Below are positions 1 to 9,980 of a stretch of 64,000 nucleotides of DNA, in pieces. The notes beneath the pieces are model-generated. The model was not told the DNA's origin and ran no database searches. It saw only the letters and a list, made by a program, of their open reading frames with translations. The first letter of the stretch is position 1; the number at the start of each line of letters is the position of its first letter. This DNA comes from Sceloporus undulatus (taxonomy: Eukaryota; Chordata; Lepidosauria; Squamata; Phrynosomatidae). A program made the position numbers and the translations under genes. Location: the NCBI RefSeq assembly GCF_019175285.1, contig NC_056522.1, positions 34,720,193 through 34,784,192 on the forward strand. The letters run 5' to 3'.

Positions 1-280
1 ACTGCGCGGTTCACTCCACGCAGCAAAAGAAACTGCAAAAAGTGTGGTTCTTTCTGCGATGCATTGTGACAGCAGTGGCGCATTCGTGGGTCCCATGACG
101 CCGGGACATGTAGACACTAGGCATCCGTCACGTCAAAATGACAGTGCCGCCATTCGATGCCCGTCATGTGCTAGGGGTTGAGGCACGTATGGGTGGTGCA
201 CCCTCGGCAACCCTAGCAGATGACGAGGGGTGCTGCAAAGGCCGTCTAAATGGGCCTACCATAGCAACACGACCACCATT
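1..280. mobile_element. GC-rich foldback DNA element, partial (family also at 23.4, 36.65 and 42.25 kb)
   Basis: This GC-rich segment stands out against AT-rich surroundings. It shares ordered blocks with three other places in the window: a 'cgcagcaaaa' block, a 'ggacatg..agacacta' block, a TCAAAATG..GCCATT inverted pair and a 'gtcatgtgctaggggt' block. It is probably a non-autonomous DNA transposon cut by the window edge. The superfamily is not assigned because no clear target duplication is visible. Confidence 0.6.
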
Positions 281-1265
281 GCATTGTCAGAACAAAATAT
301 TCTAGAATTTAGTAGAGGTTCAAGTAAAGTGTGCAGATGGTGCATTGACCAGGTTTCTTTTTTTAACAAAAATCTCTTCTTGTGAACTTGAAACTATTGT
401 AGAGTGACCCTTTTTATAACCTCAAGGGTACAAGCAGGAAAAATCCCTAAATTGTGATTGTAGGGTACTTGATTGATTTTTATTTGGGTAATTTGCCAGC
501 ATGTAATTTGACAGCATGTTATTTGTAAATATAGTACGTCTTTTGGTCTCACTATTGCAAGCCCTATATGACTTTCTAAGCAGTGTATCTGACTTTGGTC
601 TGGTCAAAAGTAAGAGATAGAACTCAACCAGTTAAATAAAATTGGAGTATGTAACTACTGCCATATCAGTGATGCTGTCAAAGGACTTTTTCTTTCTTTC
701 TTTTTTGCCACACGTACAAAAATTATTATGGCTGCATCTTTATTTTTTATTGTTTTTTGTTTCATGACCTGAACTTGGTTTCTCTACAGAAATGAATTCT
801 TAGCACATAATACAGAAAAGCACTTTATGAATTTTGGTTATGTCTGCATAACCAATAGTAGTGTAGAATGTTGCTACAGGACACTTGATAAACTCATACA
901 TTCAAAAAAAAGTAGTATGCTGTCAATTAAAAAAAATAATGGTTTTTGTTCCCAGCTAAAATGAGCAAGCAATCACAACAAGTGAAAGTTATGGCCATAT
1001 TTCCTTAAGACTTTAAACAACATTAAAAGTAAGGCTGAGAAATGTGAACCTCAAGACTTAGTAATGTGTTGCTTAATTCCGTGGGCCCTTCCCATTACGG
1101 GGGATCCATTCCTGTCACACACACCCCACGTAGCAAAAACGTGTAGCATGTGGTGTGCATGCGTTCTTTTTCACATAGTGTGGCTTAGCCTAAGCTGAAA
1201 GCCCAATTGCTCCTGCTTATGGCATGGGTGCACGTATTATCCTTTCCCCTCCTTTCATTATCAAT
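281..1265. other. Non-genic AT-rich sequence
   Basis: No reading frame, exon or recognisable repeat is seen, only short A- and T-runs. It could be the 3' UTR of a gene lying to the left, since such DNA is long, AT-rich and repeat-poor, but nothing in the sequence proves this. Confidence 0.4.
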
Positions 1266-1266
1266 A

Positions 1267-1495
1267 CAGTCGGCCCTTCTTATTCACGGATTTTGTTATA
1301 CATGGATTAAAACATCCAGTGTTTGAAATGTTCAAAAAAAGGTTAATTTCAATATCAAACCTTGATTTTCCATTTTTTTATAGGGGCCACCATTTTGCTA
1401 TGTCATTATATTTAATGGGACTTGAGCATACACTGATTTTGTTATACCACGGGGGGATCTCGAACCAAACCCCAGCATATAACAAGGGTCCACTG
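1267..1495. mobile_element. Tc1/mariner-type MITE
   Basis: The termini are inverted: CAGTCGGCCCTT on the left and AAGGGTCCACTG on the right, each flanked by TA, the usual Tc1/mariner target duplication. The interior has the 'cacggattttgtta' and 'atggga' blocks seen in other copies at 54.15 and 58.65 kb. It has no coding capacity. Confidence 0.7.
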
Positions 1496-1499
1496 TAAT

Positions 1500-2764
1500 C
1501 CTTCCCTCAGTATGATGTTATGGGGATTTATTCTGTTGATGTATGGAGCATTTTAAGCAGAAGAGGCAATAATTTTTGATGTGGCATAGTTTTTGATGTT
1601 GGTTGTGTAGTGTATTTTATGTAACTTTGTAAGCATGTTCACCATGCCAACGTAACAAGCACTGATCTATTCGACTGTTTAAAAGCTAATTTTTAAAGGA
1701 TGTTGCAATACAGGGAAGATTATTAATAGCTTTTTAGGTATGAGGTCCCATCCCAAAGATTCTGTTTGATTGCTTTGACAGCCTAGAAGAAGAGTGTGCC
1801 AAGCATTTATCCCTCAGTACTCTGATTCTTTTTCCCCCATTCCTGTTTTTTCACTGCTTTAGGGCTAGGAAGCCGTTAATACTGGGTCTCTTGGAAGTCA
1901 TTCAGGCACTCTGCAACTCAATACCAGATTGATGACACTTTACAACAACAATCACAGCTGAAAGAAAAGGGGGCAGAAGTGGAGTTGTTTTTATTCTGTT
2001 CTTTCTTTTTGGGGGTGATCTCCAAGGTCTAAAATAGAGTGGAAACTGTGACAGGCTGGGCACCAATTTTGTGCCTCTAAGGCAACCCAGATTGCTACAA
2101 ATGGCCTTGAAATCCCCACAAACATAATTGGAAACCAAATTCTAGTTTTTGAAAAATAAGGTTTTTCATTAAAGATAATGTATTTAAGGGTAAATTATTG
2201 CTTCTGTGAGTAAAAAGGCACTTGGAGGGATCAAGGCCCCCAAAAACAGCCGGGAGGCCAAAACTGCCCCAGGGTCTAACCCTGACTAAAAGGCAAGGTT
2301 TAGGATGGGATCGGGCACTTTTATATTACTGCCACGTGCTTTAATGGTTTTTGTAAAGAGAGCCATGTTTATTTATTAAAAACAAGCTTTGTGTTTGTAA
2401 TGTGAAAAACTGTGATTTTTAGGTAAAAGTTTTCTAATTTTTTACTGCTGGGGGTTTATAACTCCTTTCCTTTTCTAGAGGATGAAATTTGCAATAGATT
2501 TTCCATTATAGACTCTTAGTAGCTGTGGTTTTTAAAGTTTACATCTCTTGCACAGTTTGACATGGCTGTTAGATTTTTTGTATTTATTATGTGGCTTAGC
2601 CTTACCTGTTTACTTTTTCAATATGTATTAAAAAGCAATATTTCTGTGAATGATTTCCAAACAAAAACCTTGCCTGATTATTCAGCTCTATTAAATGCTG
2701 CCTATAGAGTGCTGTAGTGAGCATGAGACTGTCACCAAGCATCACTTCTGGAGTACTGACCAGT
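1500..2764. other. Non-genic sequence, possible distal 3' UTR
   Basis: This is largely unique, AT-rich DNA with no supported exon. A short fragment near 2220-2310 with C/G-rich blocks may be a decayed DNA element. An ATTAAA hexamer occurs near 2630. Nothing identifies a gene. Confidence 0.35.
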
Positions 2765-2958
2765 GTTACACTAGCAATAGCAATTACATTTCTATACCGG
2801 TTTCAGTGAATTAACACTCCCTAAGCGGTTTACAATCTTAAACCAATTGCCTCCAACAGCTGGGGTACTCATTTGTCCTACAGAAGGATGCAAGCTGGTG
2901 GACCTTGTGGCTTGCAGTACAGCCATTTAAACCACTGCCATCTGGGCTCCCGGTAATC
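2765..2958 (-). mobile_element. Sauria-type tRNA SINE, reverse orientation
   Basis: Read on the - strand it has a decayed tRNA-like head, then a body with 'gagtaccccagctgttgg' and 'gtaaaccgcttagggag', and ends near 'ggtatagaaatg'. This layout matches the Sauria SINE body and tail. It lies in tandem with a second copy. Confidence 0.6.
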
Positions 2959-2974
2959 ATTTGTATAGACATAT

Positions 2975-3222
2975 AACAATGGGAGTCAAGCCACAAGTGG
3001 GATTTTTGTTTTTGCAAAGAATAGCAATACAGTTTTATACTGCTTGCAATGAACTCACAGCTAAGTCGTTTACAATATGTAAGCCAATTGCCCCCACAAG
3101 CTGCGTACTCATTTACCAGCTTAAAAGGTTGGAAGTTGAGTCAACCTGGAGCCCGTGGATCGAACTCATAATCTTGTGGCTGCAGTAGCAGCATTTAACC
3201 ACTGCACCACCAGGACTCCCCA
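2975..3222 (-). mobile_element. Sauria-type tRNA SINE, reverse orientation (second copy)
   Basis: The - strand reads a tRNA-like A-box region 'gtggtgcagtggttaaatg', a B-box 'gagttcgatcc', then the body with 'gagtacgcagcttg' and 'gtaaacgactta' and a tail near 'actgtattgctatt'. It is better preserved than the adjacent copy and lies in the same orientation 16 bp away. Confidence 0.7.
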
Positions 3223-3958
3223 CCATGAATGCACACATTGCACACATATAACCTGAGAACCAGAATTACCTCCCTCTTCCCACCTAGCTTCCATCCCATT
3301 GGATGCCCATGGGACTTGGCCACAGTCAACGCAATACACCACCCATACAGTGCAATCGGTGCCACCCCATTGGAAAGTACAATCATGCCCCCCCAATACA
3401 TATCCACTTTCCCTTCTTCACCCCATGCCCTCCTTTGGACTGTTTGGTTCGTGTATGCTTTAATTACATCCATTGCATTATTGGCAACTTGCCCATGATT
3501 GTCAGACTTTTGTATCCTAGCATATGCGATAGCTAAGATGGGTCAATGGTGAAGCTGGCCGCTCGTTTGTCTCCGTAAATGGCAAAACCATGTGGCACGC
3601 AATAACACCGGTGGCTGCCTCTCACTGGTCCCAAGTTGTATGCTCCAGGTTGCAGACATGCTCCATACACCAATTGGGCTTTTCTGCATTCCTGCACTTT
3701 GCACTGTGCTCTTTATATGCTGGTGTGATTATGCACATTTTCTGCATTAAAGCAGAGTATCGGGGCTTTTTGCTCTAGTTTTTAGCTTCATGTCAGTTTC
3801 CACCCTGTTAAGCACCATACAGTAGGCTTGAAGTTGGTTTGAAACCGCTTAATTTTGCCAGTGCCTCCCCTGCTGTCTCTACTTCATAGATTCATAGAAT
3901 CCTAGAGCTGGCAAAAACCACAAGGGCCATCCAGTCCAACCCCCTGCCATGCAGGAAA
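3223..3958 (-). repeat. Composite unit: CR1 3' end plus unidentified flank (inverted partner at 16.1-16.4 kb)
   Basis: On the - strand 3958-3886 is a CR1 3' terminus with the diagnostic 'ggttggactggatggccc' and 'attctatgaatctatg'. It is followed by about 660 bp of unidentified sequence. The CR1 end plus about 220 bp of that flank recurs on the + strand at 16,127-16,419 at about 97% identity by eye, including private CR1 variants. The duplicated unit therefore spans the CR1/flank junction. Confidence 0.65.
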
Positions 3959-5590
3959 GCATAATCATGGCTTCCCAACTCCAGGGGTTTCTGGATGAAA
4001 CGGATTATCTAGATCCATTTCAATCTGGTTTCAGACCTGGCTATGGAACAGAGACAGCCTTGATCGCCTTGGTGGATAACCTACGCAGGGAAATGGACAG
4101 AGGGAGTGTGTCCCTGTTGGTTCTTCTGGACCTCACAGCAGCTTTTGATACCATCGATCATGGTATCCTTCTAGACTGCCTCTCTGGGATGGGGCTTGGA
4201 GGTACTGTTCTACAGTGGCTCCGTTCCTGGAGGGGCGAACTCAGAAGGTGGTACAGTGGTACCCCGGGATACGAAATGACCGCGTTACGAAATTTCCGGG
4301 ATATGAAAAAATTAGATAGGAAAAAACTGTTCCGGGTTACGTTTTTTTTTTCGGCTTACGAAAATTTTTTTGGTGCTTTTCGGCGCTTTTTCGCACGAAA
4401 TCGCAGCTTTCCAGCGCTAGCGGCTATGGCTTTTTCGGGTTGCGAAATCTTTCGGGTTACGAACGGCGCCGCGGAACGAATTAAATTCGTAACCCGGGGT
4501 ACCACTGTACTGGGGGACTCCTGTTCGACCCCCCTGGCCATTGACCTGTGGGGTCCCTCAAGGTTTTGTGTTGTCCCCTATGCTGTTTAACATATACATG
4601 AAACTGCTTGGAGAGGTTGTCTGGAGTTTTGGAGTGCGATGTCATCAATATGCAGATGACACTCAACTCTACTACTCCTTCCCACCTCAATCCAAGGAGG
4701 CAGTCCTGGTTCTAAACCAGTGCCTGTCTTCAATAATGGACTGGATGAGGGCAAACAAGTTGAAATTTAATCCAGACAAGACAGAGGTGCTCCTGGTCAG
4801 TCGGAAGGCAGATCAGGGAATAGGGATCCAGCCTGTGTTAGATGGGGTCACACTCCCCCTGAAGATACAGGTTCGTAATTTGGGGGTAATCTTGAACTCA
4901 GCTTTAAACTTGGAGGCCCAGGTCTCTGCTGTAACCAGGAGTGCTTTCGCACATTTAAAACTTGTGCGCCAACTGCACCCGTTCCTTGAGAAGCCAGATC
5001 TGGCCACGGTGGTACATGCCTTGGTTACATCCCGTTTGGACTACTGTAATGGGCTCTACATAGGACTGCCTTTGAAAAGTGTTCGGAAAATTCAACTGGT
5101 TTAAAGAGCTGCTGCCAGGCTGTTAACAGGCGCCGATTACAGAGCCCATACAACTCCCCTGTTGAAATAGCTTCATTGGCTGCCAGTTCGTTCCCGGGCA
5201 CAATTCAAGGTACTGGTTATATCCTACAAAGCCCTACATGGCTCAGGTCCACATTATTTGGCAGACTGTTTCTCCTGGTATGAACCTGCCCGGACTCTGA
5301 GATCCTCTGGAGAAGCCCTTCTCTCCATCCCAACACCTTCACAAACACGTTTGGTGGGGACATGAGAGAGGGCCTTCTCAGTGGCTGCCCCTAGACTCTG
5401 GAACTCCCTGCCCAGGGAGATAAGAACGGCTCCCTCCTTGATGGCTTTCCGTCGGCAGGTGAAGACCTACCTGTTCGAACAGGCATTTAAGGAATCACTA
5501 TAAGAACAGGCAGGAATGTTGGACTAGTTTAATCAATTTGTTAATGCATGTCATTTATCTATTTATTTTAAAAATGTTTTAATTGTACTT
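3959..5590 (+). mobile_element. L2 LINE fragment (RT domain to 3' end), interrupted by a MITE
   Basis: The + frames carry L2-clade reverse transcriptase blocks in order: 'DYLDPFQSGFRPGYGTETAL', 'LLVLLDLTAAFDTIDHGILL', then after a 254-bp insertion 'GVPQGFVLSPMLFNIYMK', 'YADDTQLYYS' and a maturase-like tail ending near 5100 and continuing in other frames to about 5500. The YADD box is present. The copy is 5'-truncated and inactive, with stops and frame changes. It is similar to but clearly older than the L2 at 6352-9066. Confidence 0.9.
4254..4507. mobile_element. Tc1/mariner-type MITE nested in the L2 fragment
   Basis: The inverted ends are CAGTGGTACCCCGGGATACG and CGTAACCCGGGGTACCACTG, flanked by TA on both sides (4252-4253 and 4508-4509). 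Removing the element and one TA rejoins the L2 sequence cleanly. The interior is rich in 'cgggttacgaa' repeats. No transposase is encoded. Confidence 0.85.
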
Positions 5591-5592
5591 TT

Positions 5593-5596
<4 letters not shown>

Positions 5597-5643
<47 letters not shown>
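5597..5643. repeat. (TA)n microsatellite
   Basis: About 22 TA units follow a short TG tract, at the 3' boundary of the L2 fragment. Confidence 0.9.
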
Positions 5644-5646
<3 letters not shown>

Positions 5647-5689
5647 GCTCTTTTCCCAGGACTGGGACTATATATATAAAATCAAAGCA

Positions 5690-6351
5690 CTCCCAACAGA
5701 TGGCCATCCAGCCTCTGTTCAAAAAGAAAGAGACTCCATAACACTCAGAGTGAGTTGATTCCACTGCTGAACAGCTTTTACTGTAAGGAAGTTCTCCTTT
5801 CCTGTAGCTTGCATCCATTGCTCCAGGTCCTATTGTCTGGAGCAGCAGAAAACAAGCTTGCTCCATCCTCAATATCAGGGGTAGGCAACCTTTTTGAGCC
5901 GGGGGCCGGGTTGCTGTCCCTCAGACTACTGGGGGGCCGAAGCCAAAAAATAAATAATTAAATAATTTTTTTAAAAAAAATTAAATATATAAATAAACCA
6001 GGACAAATGTAGGACGAAATTTTCAAATGGAAGACACTTTTTTTAAAAAAAATGGAGGACACGTGAAAAAATTTGCTGATTTTTAAAAAAATGTTAATAT
6101 AAATGCATGTTTCTGAGGCTTCTATAGACAATTGACCCCCAAAGGCCCCGGCGGCAATTGGCGGCAGGACCAGGCTGGGGCCGGTCCCAAGGCCTTGCCG
6201 GGCCGCATCCGGCCCGCGGGCCGCAGGTTGCCTACCCCTGCTCAATATGATATCCTTTCAAATATTTAAACAGGGCTACAATATGACCAATTAACCTTCT
6301 TTTCTCCAGGCTAAACATCCCCAGCTCTCTAAGTCGTTCCTCATAGGGCAT
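5690..6351 (-). mobile_element. CR1 LINE, 3' half, left part (split by L2)
   Basis: The - strand reads CR1 3' sequence, for example the - strand equivalents of 'tggccatccagcctctgttc' and 'ggctaaacatccccagctct'. A hAT element (5876-6240) sits within it. The CR1 stops at 'tcatagggcat' (6351) and resumes at about 9067 with 'gatttccagaccc', so the L2 between them is a later insertion. Confidence 0.85.
5876..6240. mobile_element. Non-autonomous hAT element, 365 bp, with perfect TSD
   Basis: The terminal inverted repeats CAGGGGTAGGCAACC and GGTTGCCTACCCCTG are perfect. They are flanked by the 8-bp duplication CTCAATAT (5868-5875 and 6241-6248), diagnostic of hAT transposition. The interior holds a 'ggacaaatgtagga' / 'tggaggacacgtg' module and a GC-rich right end. 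A sister copy sits in the RD3 intron. Confidence 0.93.
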
Positions 6352-6411
6352 CGGCCACCCCGTGCATTAGCGGACTCCCTTAACGAGCTGACACAGCTGG
6401 TCGCTGAGCTG

Positions 6412-6717
6412 ATGTTGGAGACGCCCAGGCTTCTCGTCCTGGGTGACTTCAATATCTCCCTCACGGCCAGCTATGTTCCATCCGGTGCGGCTCGGGAATT
6501 CATGGAAACCATGGCGGCCATGGGCCTGTCCCAGCTGATACAGGGTCCTACGCACTGTGCGGGTAATACTCTCGATTTGGTCTTCTGTTCGGAGGCGGAG
6601 AATCCGTGGGTGGAAATTGCTAATATTTCCCCCTTGTCATGGACGGATCACTTCCTGGTAGAGGTGAAAATCAAGGCCTCTACCCAGATCCCCCCCCGGG
6701 GGTGGTGGACCAGTTAG
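6412..6717 (+). pseudogene. L2 endonuclease C-terminal fragment
   Basis: The 101-codon frame carries the C-terminal half of an APE-type endonuclease: 'LLVLGDFNISL', 'GPTHCAGNTLDLVF' and 'SWTDHFLVEV', the last with the catalytic SDH-like block as TDH. The N-terminal half is missing through 5' truncation of the element. It runs into a stop just after the C/G homopolymers that shift it out of frame with the RT frame. Confidence 0.85.
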
Positions 6718-6718
6718 G

Positions 6719-8866
6719 ATGGTCCACCCTCGAAGGCTGATGGAACCTGAGAGGTTCCAAGAAGCCTTAGAGGGGCTCGCGGTTGGAAATGACGGCGACT
6801 CTGTTGATGCCCTTACCGGTATCTGGAATACCGGTCTTTCTGGGGCTATACACAGAATCGCTCCCAAGTGTCCTCTCAGGCCCGCTTCCAATCGTAAGCC
6901 TTGGTATACGGAAGATCTCCGGGCGAGGAAGCGGGTTCTGCGACGACTAGAGTACCGTTGGCGGAAACACCTTCGCTTAAACGACAAGACTCTCCTAGAC
7001 CGGCTGTTGAAGGACTATGGAGAGGCAATACGAGCAACAAAGAATTCGTTCTATGGTGCTCGTATTGCGTCCGCTGAGTCACGTCCGGCAGAGTTGTTCA
7101 GGGTGGTCAGGGAGTTAACTCAGCTCCCTCCCGCCCTGAACCAGATCCTTGAACCTTCTAAGGCCTGCTGTGACCTTTTTAATGACTTTTTTGTGGATAA
7201 AACTTCTCGCATAAGCGAAGGTCTGAACGCCGACGTTAGTGCAGAGCCTAGGGTAGAAGTGTCCAGAGCCTCCGCGGACTATGTTACACTGGATCAGTTT
7301 GAGTTGGTGAGTACCGATGATGTGGACAAGATCCTCGGAAGTGTTCGGAAAACAACCTGCTCTCTTGATCCCTGCCCCTCGTGGTTAGCGGCCCAGGGGG
7401 GACCGGTGGTAACGACTTTGTTACGCCGGATAATTAACACCTCTCTGAGGGATGGGCGATTTCCATCGGATCTTAAATTGGCCATTGTAAGACCGATCCT
7501 AAAGAAGCCCTCCCTCGACCCCCTGGTACATAATAATTATCGGCCTGTTTCGCTGCTACCTTTCTTGGGGAAGGTGATCGAAAGGGCGGTTGCGATCCAG
7601 CTTCAGGCGGTCTTGGATGAAACGGATTATCTGGACCCATTTCAAACTGGCTTCCGGGCGGGTCACGGGGTTGAGACGGCCATGGTCGCCTTGGTCGATG
7701 ATCTCCGTCTGGGCATCGACAGGGGAAGCGTGTCCCTGTTGGTGCTCTTGGACATCTCAGCGGCTTTCGATACCATAGACCATGGTATCCTTCTGGGGCG
7801 CCTGGCTGAGGTGGGAATTGGGGGCACTGTGCTCCAGTGGTTCCGTTCCTACCTCTCTGGGAGGTCCCAGATGGTGCAGCTGGGGGACGTGTGCTCCAGC
7901 GAGCGGGCCCTTAAAACTGGGGTCCCTCAAGGAGCCATTCTGTCCCCCATGCTATTTAACATTTACATGAAACCGCTGGGAGAGATCATCCGGAGACATG
8001 GGGCGCGGGGTTATCAGTACGCTGATGACACCCAAATCATTTTCTCTATGTCTCCGACTGATGCAGTGACTGGGGATGGCGTCTCTCCTCTCGTGGCCTG
8101 TCTGGAGTCAGTAATGGGCTGGATGAGGGAAAACCGACTCAAACTTAATCCAGAGAAAACGGAGGTACTAGTGATAGGTCCCCCTGGTCCAGGAATGGCG
8201 GTGGTTCCACCTGTCCTGAATGGGGTCACGCTCCCCGTGAAGGACTCCGTGCGCAGTCTGGGGGTGCTTCTTGACTCGTCCCTTCACCTGACTGCTCAGG
8301 TGAATGCGACGGTCAAGAGTACCTGTTATCAGCTTCGGCTGATTCGCCAGCTGCGCCCATACCTGGCCCAGAGGGACCTTGAAACTGTTGTACATGCTCT
8401 GGTAACTTCGAGACTGGATTTCTGCAACGTACTCTACATGGGGCAACCCTTATACCAAACTCGGAAGCTCCAAGTAGTGCAGAACATGGCAGCACGGCTG
8501 GTCACTGGTGCTCCCAGGACCAGCCATATAACACCTGTGCTTAAAGATCTCCATTGGCTGCCTATTCGCTTCCGAGCTCAATATAAGGCGTTGGTTATTA
8601 CCTATAAAGCCCTAAATGGCTTGGGCCCAGGATTCCTGAAGGACCGTCTCTCCCCGTACATTCCGCCTCGCACCCTCAGAACATCTGGGCAGCAACTCCT
8701 GAAGGTGCCTGGGGCAAGGTTGGCCGTTACGGCCAGAAGATCCTTTTCCACAGCTGCCCCAGCCCTTTGGAACACGCTGCCCATAGAGCTCCGCTCATCT
8801 ACCACCCTGGCCCAATTTAGGAAGGGACTTAAAACCTTCCTATTTAATCAGGCATTCCCCGACTAA
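6719..8866 (+). CDS. L2 LINE reverse transcriptase (715 aa open frame)
   Basis: This is the RT part of an L2-clade LINE ORF2, which would copy the element's RNA at a nicked target. Motifs in order: 'NNYRPVSLLPFLGKVIERA' (RT blocks 1-2), 'LLVLLDISAAFDTIDH' with Asp351, 'GVPQGAILSPMLFN', and the active-site box YADD at residues 434-437. These are followed by the thumb and the C-terminal 'RTSHITPVLKDLHWLPIRFR' and 'PALWNTLPIELR' blocks. The first ATG is only the first in the open stretch: the natural protein would start upstream with the endonuclease, which is truncated here. No stop interrupts the frame from residue 1 to 715. It is a transposon gene, not a host gene. Confidence 0.92.
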   Translation: MVHPRRLMEPERFQEALEGLAVGNDGDSVDALTGIWNTGLSGAIHRIAPKCPLRPASNRKPWYTEDLRARKRVLRRLEYRWRKHLRLNDKTLLDRLLKDYGEAIRATKNSFYGARIASAESRPAELFRVVRELTQLPPALNQILEPSKACCDLFNDFFVDKTSRISEGLNADVSAEPRVEVSRASADYVTLDQFELVSTDDVDKILGSVRKTTCSLDPCPSWLAAQGGPVVTTLLRRIINTSLRDGRFPSDLKLAIVRPILKKPSLDPLVHNNYRPVSLLPFLGKVIERAVAIQLQAVLDETDYLDPFQTGFRAGHGVETAMVALVDDLRLGIDRGSVSLLVLLDISAAFDTIDHGILLGRLAEVGIGGTVLQWFRSYLSGRSQMVQLGDVCSSERALKTGVPQGAILSPMLFNIYMKPLGEIIRRHGARGYQYADDTQIIFSMSPTDAVTGDGVSPLVACLESVMGWMRENRLKLNPEKTEVLVIGPPGPGMAVVPPVLNGVTLPVKDSVRSLGVLLDSSLHLTAQVNATVKSTCYQLRLIRQLRPYLAQRDLETVVHALVTSRLDFCNVLYMGQPLYQTRKLQVVQNMAARLVTGAPRTSHITPVLKDLHWLPIRFRAQYKALVITYKALNGLGPGFLKDRLSPYIPPRTLRTSGQQLLKVPGARLAVTARRSFSTAAPALWNTLPIELRSSTTLAQFRKGLKTFLFNQAFPD

Positions 8867-9066
8867 ACATCCTGTGGGCCTCCCTCCTCTCTCGTGGCCG
8901 TGAGGTTGGGCTAATGGGGTCTTTTATTGTTTTTGTGGACTGTTGTTGTTTTAATCTGTTTTTAATTTGTATATTGTTGCACTTTGGTGCATTCTGTAAG
9001 CCGCCCTGATCTATTTGGAAGGGCGGGGTACAAATAAAATTTTATTATTATTATTATTATATTATT

Positions 9067-9460
9067 ATGATTTCCAGACCCTTCACAATTTTAGTTGCCC
9101 TCCTTTGGACACGCTCCAGTTTCTCAATGTCCCTTTTGAATTGTGGTGCCCAAAACTGGACACAATATTCCAGGTGGGGCCTGACCAGAGCAGAATATAG
9201 TGGCCCTATTACTTCTCTTGATCTAGACACTATACTTCTATTGATGCAGCCTAAAATTGCACTGGCCTTTTTAGCTGCCGCATTGAACTGTTGATTCATG
9301 TTCAACTTGTGTTCTACTTGGACTCCCAGATCCCTTTCACATGTATTCTCATTCAGCCAGGTGTCCCTCTCTTATATCTATATCTATATATGCTATATAT
9401 ATATAAGTCATTTAATTTCCCCCACCTAGGTTGTTTTTGGTGTTATCCATGGCTGAGAAT
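9067..9460 (-). mobile_element. CR1 LINE, right part (RT C-terminal region)
   Basis: On the - strand a reading frame (9305-9057) gives the CR1 maturase-like block 'RSREVIGPLYSALVRPHLEY' followed by 'QFWAPQFKRDIEKLERVQRR', typical of CR1 ORF2. It continues directly the CR1 left part that ends at 6351. The far end has a short TA-rich expansion near 9375-9410. Confidence 0.88.
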
Positions 9461-9664
9461 GGTGGCCCAAAAAGTCTGAAAAGACTTGAAGACACACAAC
9501 AATGGCTCTTTTAATGATTTTAACTGTGTTTTTACAACGTTTGTATTATGTGGATTGGTTTAGAGATGGGGGGGGGGGAGAGAAAGGGGATTTATTTTAT
9601 TGTGTTGTATATATTTTTTTTATTGATGTAAGCTGCCTAGATTTTATTGAAGAGCCGGGATAGA

Positions 9665-9665
<1 letters not shown>
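9459..9665 (+). mobile_element. SINE tail fragment and L2-type 3' end
   Basis: 9459-9502 matches the tail of the window's tRNA SINEs ('acttgaagacacacaac'). 9503-9665 resembles an L2 3' UTR, ending 'gctgcctagatt..agccgggatagaaata' before the trinucleotide array. Confidence 0.5.
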
Positions 9666-9666
<1 letters not shown>

Positions 9667-9707
<41 letters not shown>

Positions 9708-9861
9708 TATATTATTATAATAATATAATAATAATATAATATAATTATATATATATATATATATATATAATATAAAATTATGTTTATATATTATATTTAT
9801 ATATAATATATAAATGTTCTATTGTAATATATAATATAATATAGGGTATTATATTATCATA

Positions 9862-9943
<82 letters not shown>
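9667..9943. repeat. (TAA)n - AT-rich - (ATT)n array
   Basis: A TAA run (about 9667-9711) passes through mixed TA/ATA sequence into an ATT run of about 26 units (9864-9943). The halves are complementary, so the stretch can form a long weak hairpin. It begins where an L2-like 3' end stops and ends about 40 bp before the duplicated promoter region of the Lys/Ser-rich gene. Confidence 0.9.
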
Positions 9944-9944
<1 letters not shown>

Positions 9945-9980
9945 TCCCTGCCCCACAGTCCTTCAGAAGGACTTCTCTTC

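Larger units (their letters stand above)
6352..9066 (+). mobile_element. L2 LINE, 5'-truncated, young, inserted in CR1
   Basis: About 2.7 kb. It starts inside the endonuclease domain (from about 6361), continues through a full RT reading frame, and ends in a 3' UTR with the hairpin 'gccgccctgatc..gggcgg' followed by an (ATT)n tail at 9043-9066. It interrupts a CR1 whose two halves remain on either side. Endonuclease and RT frames differ by one base at the C-run near 6691-6698, consistent with a homopolymer length change. The long open frame suggests a recent insertion. Confidence 0.93.
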
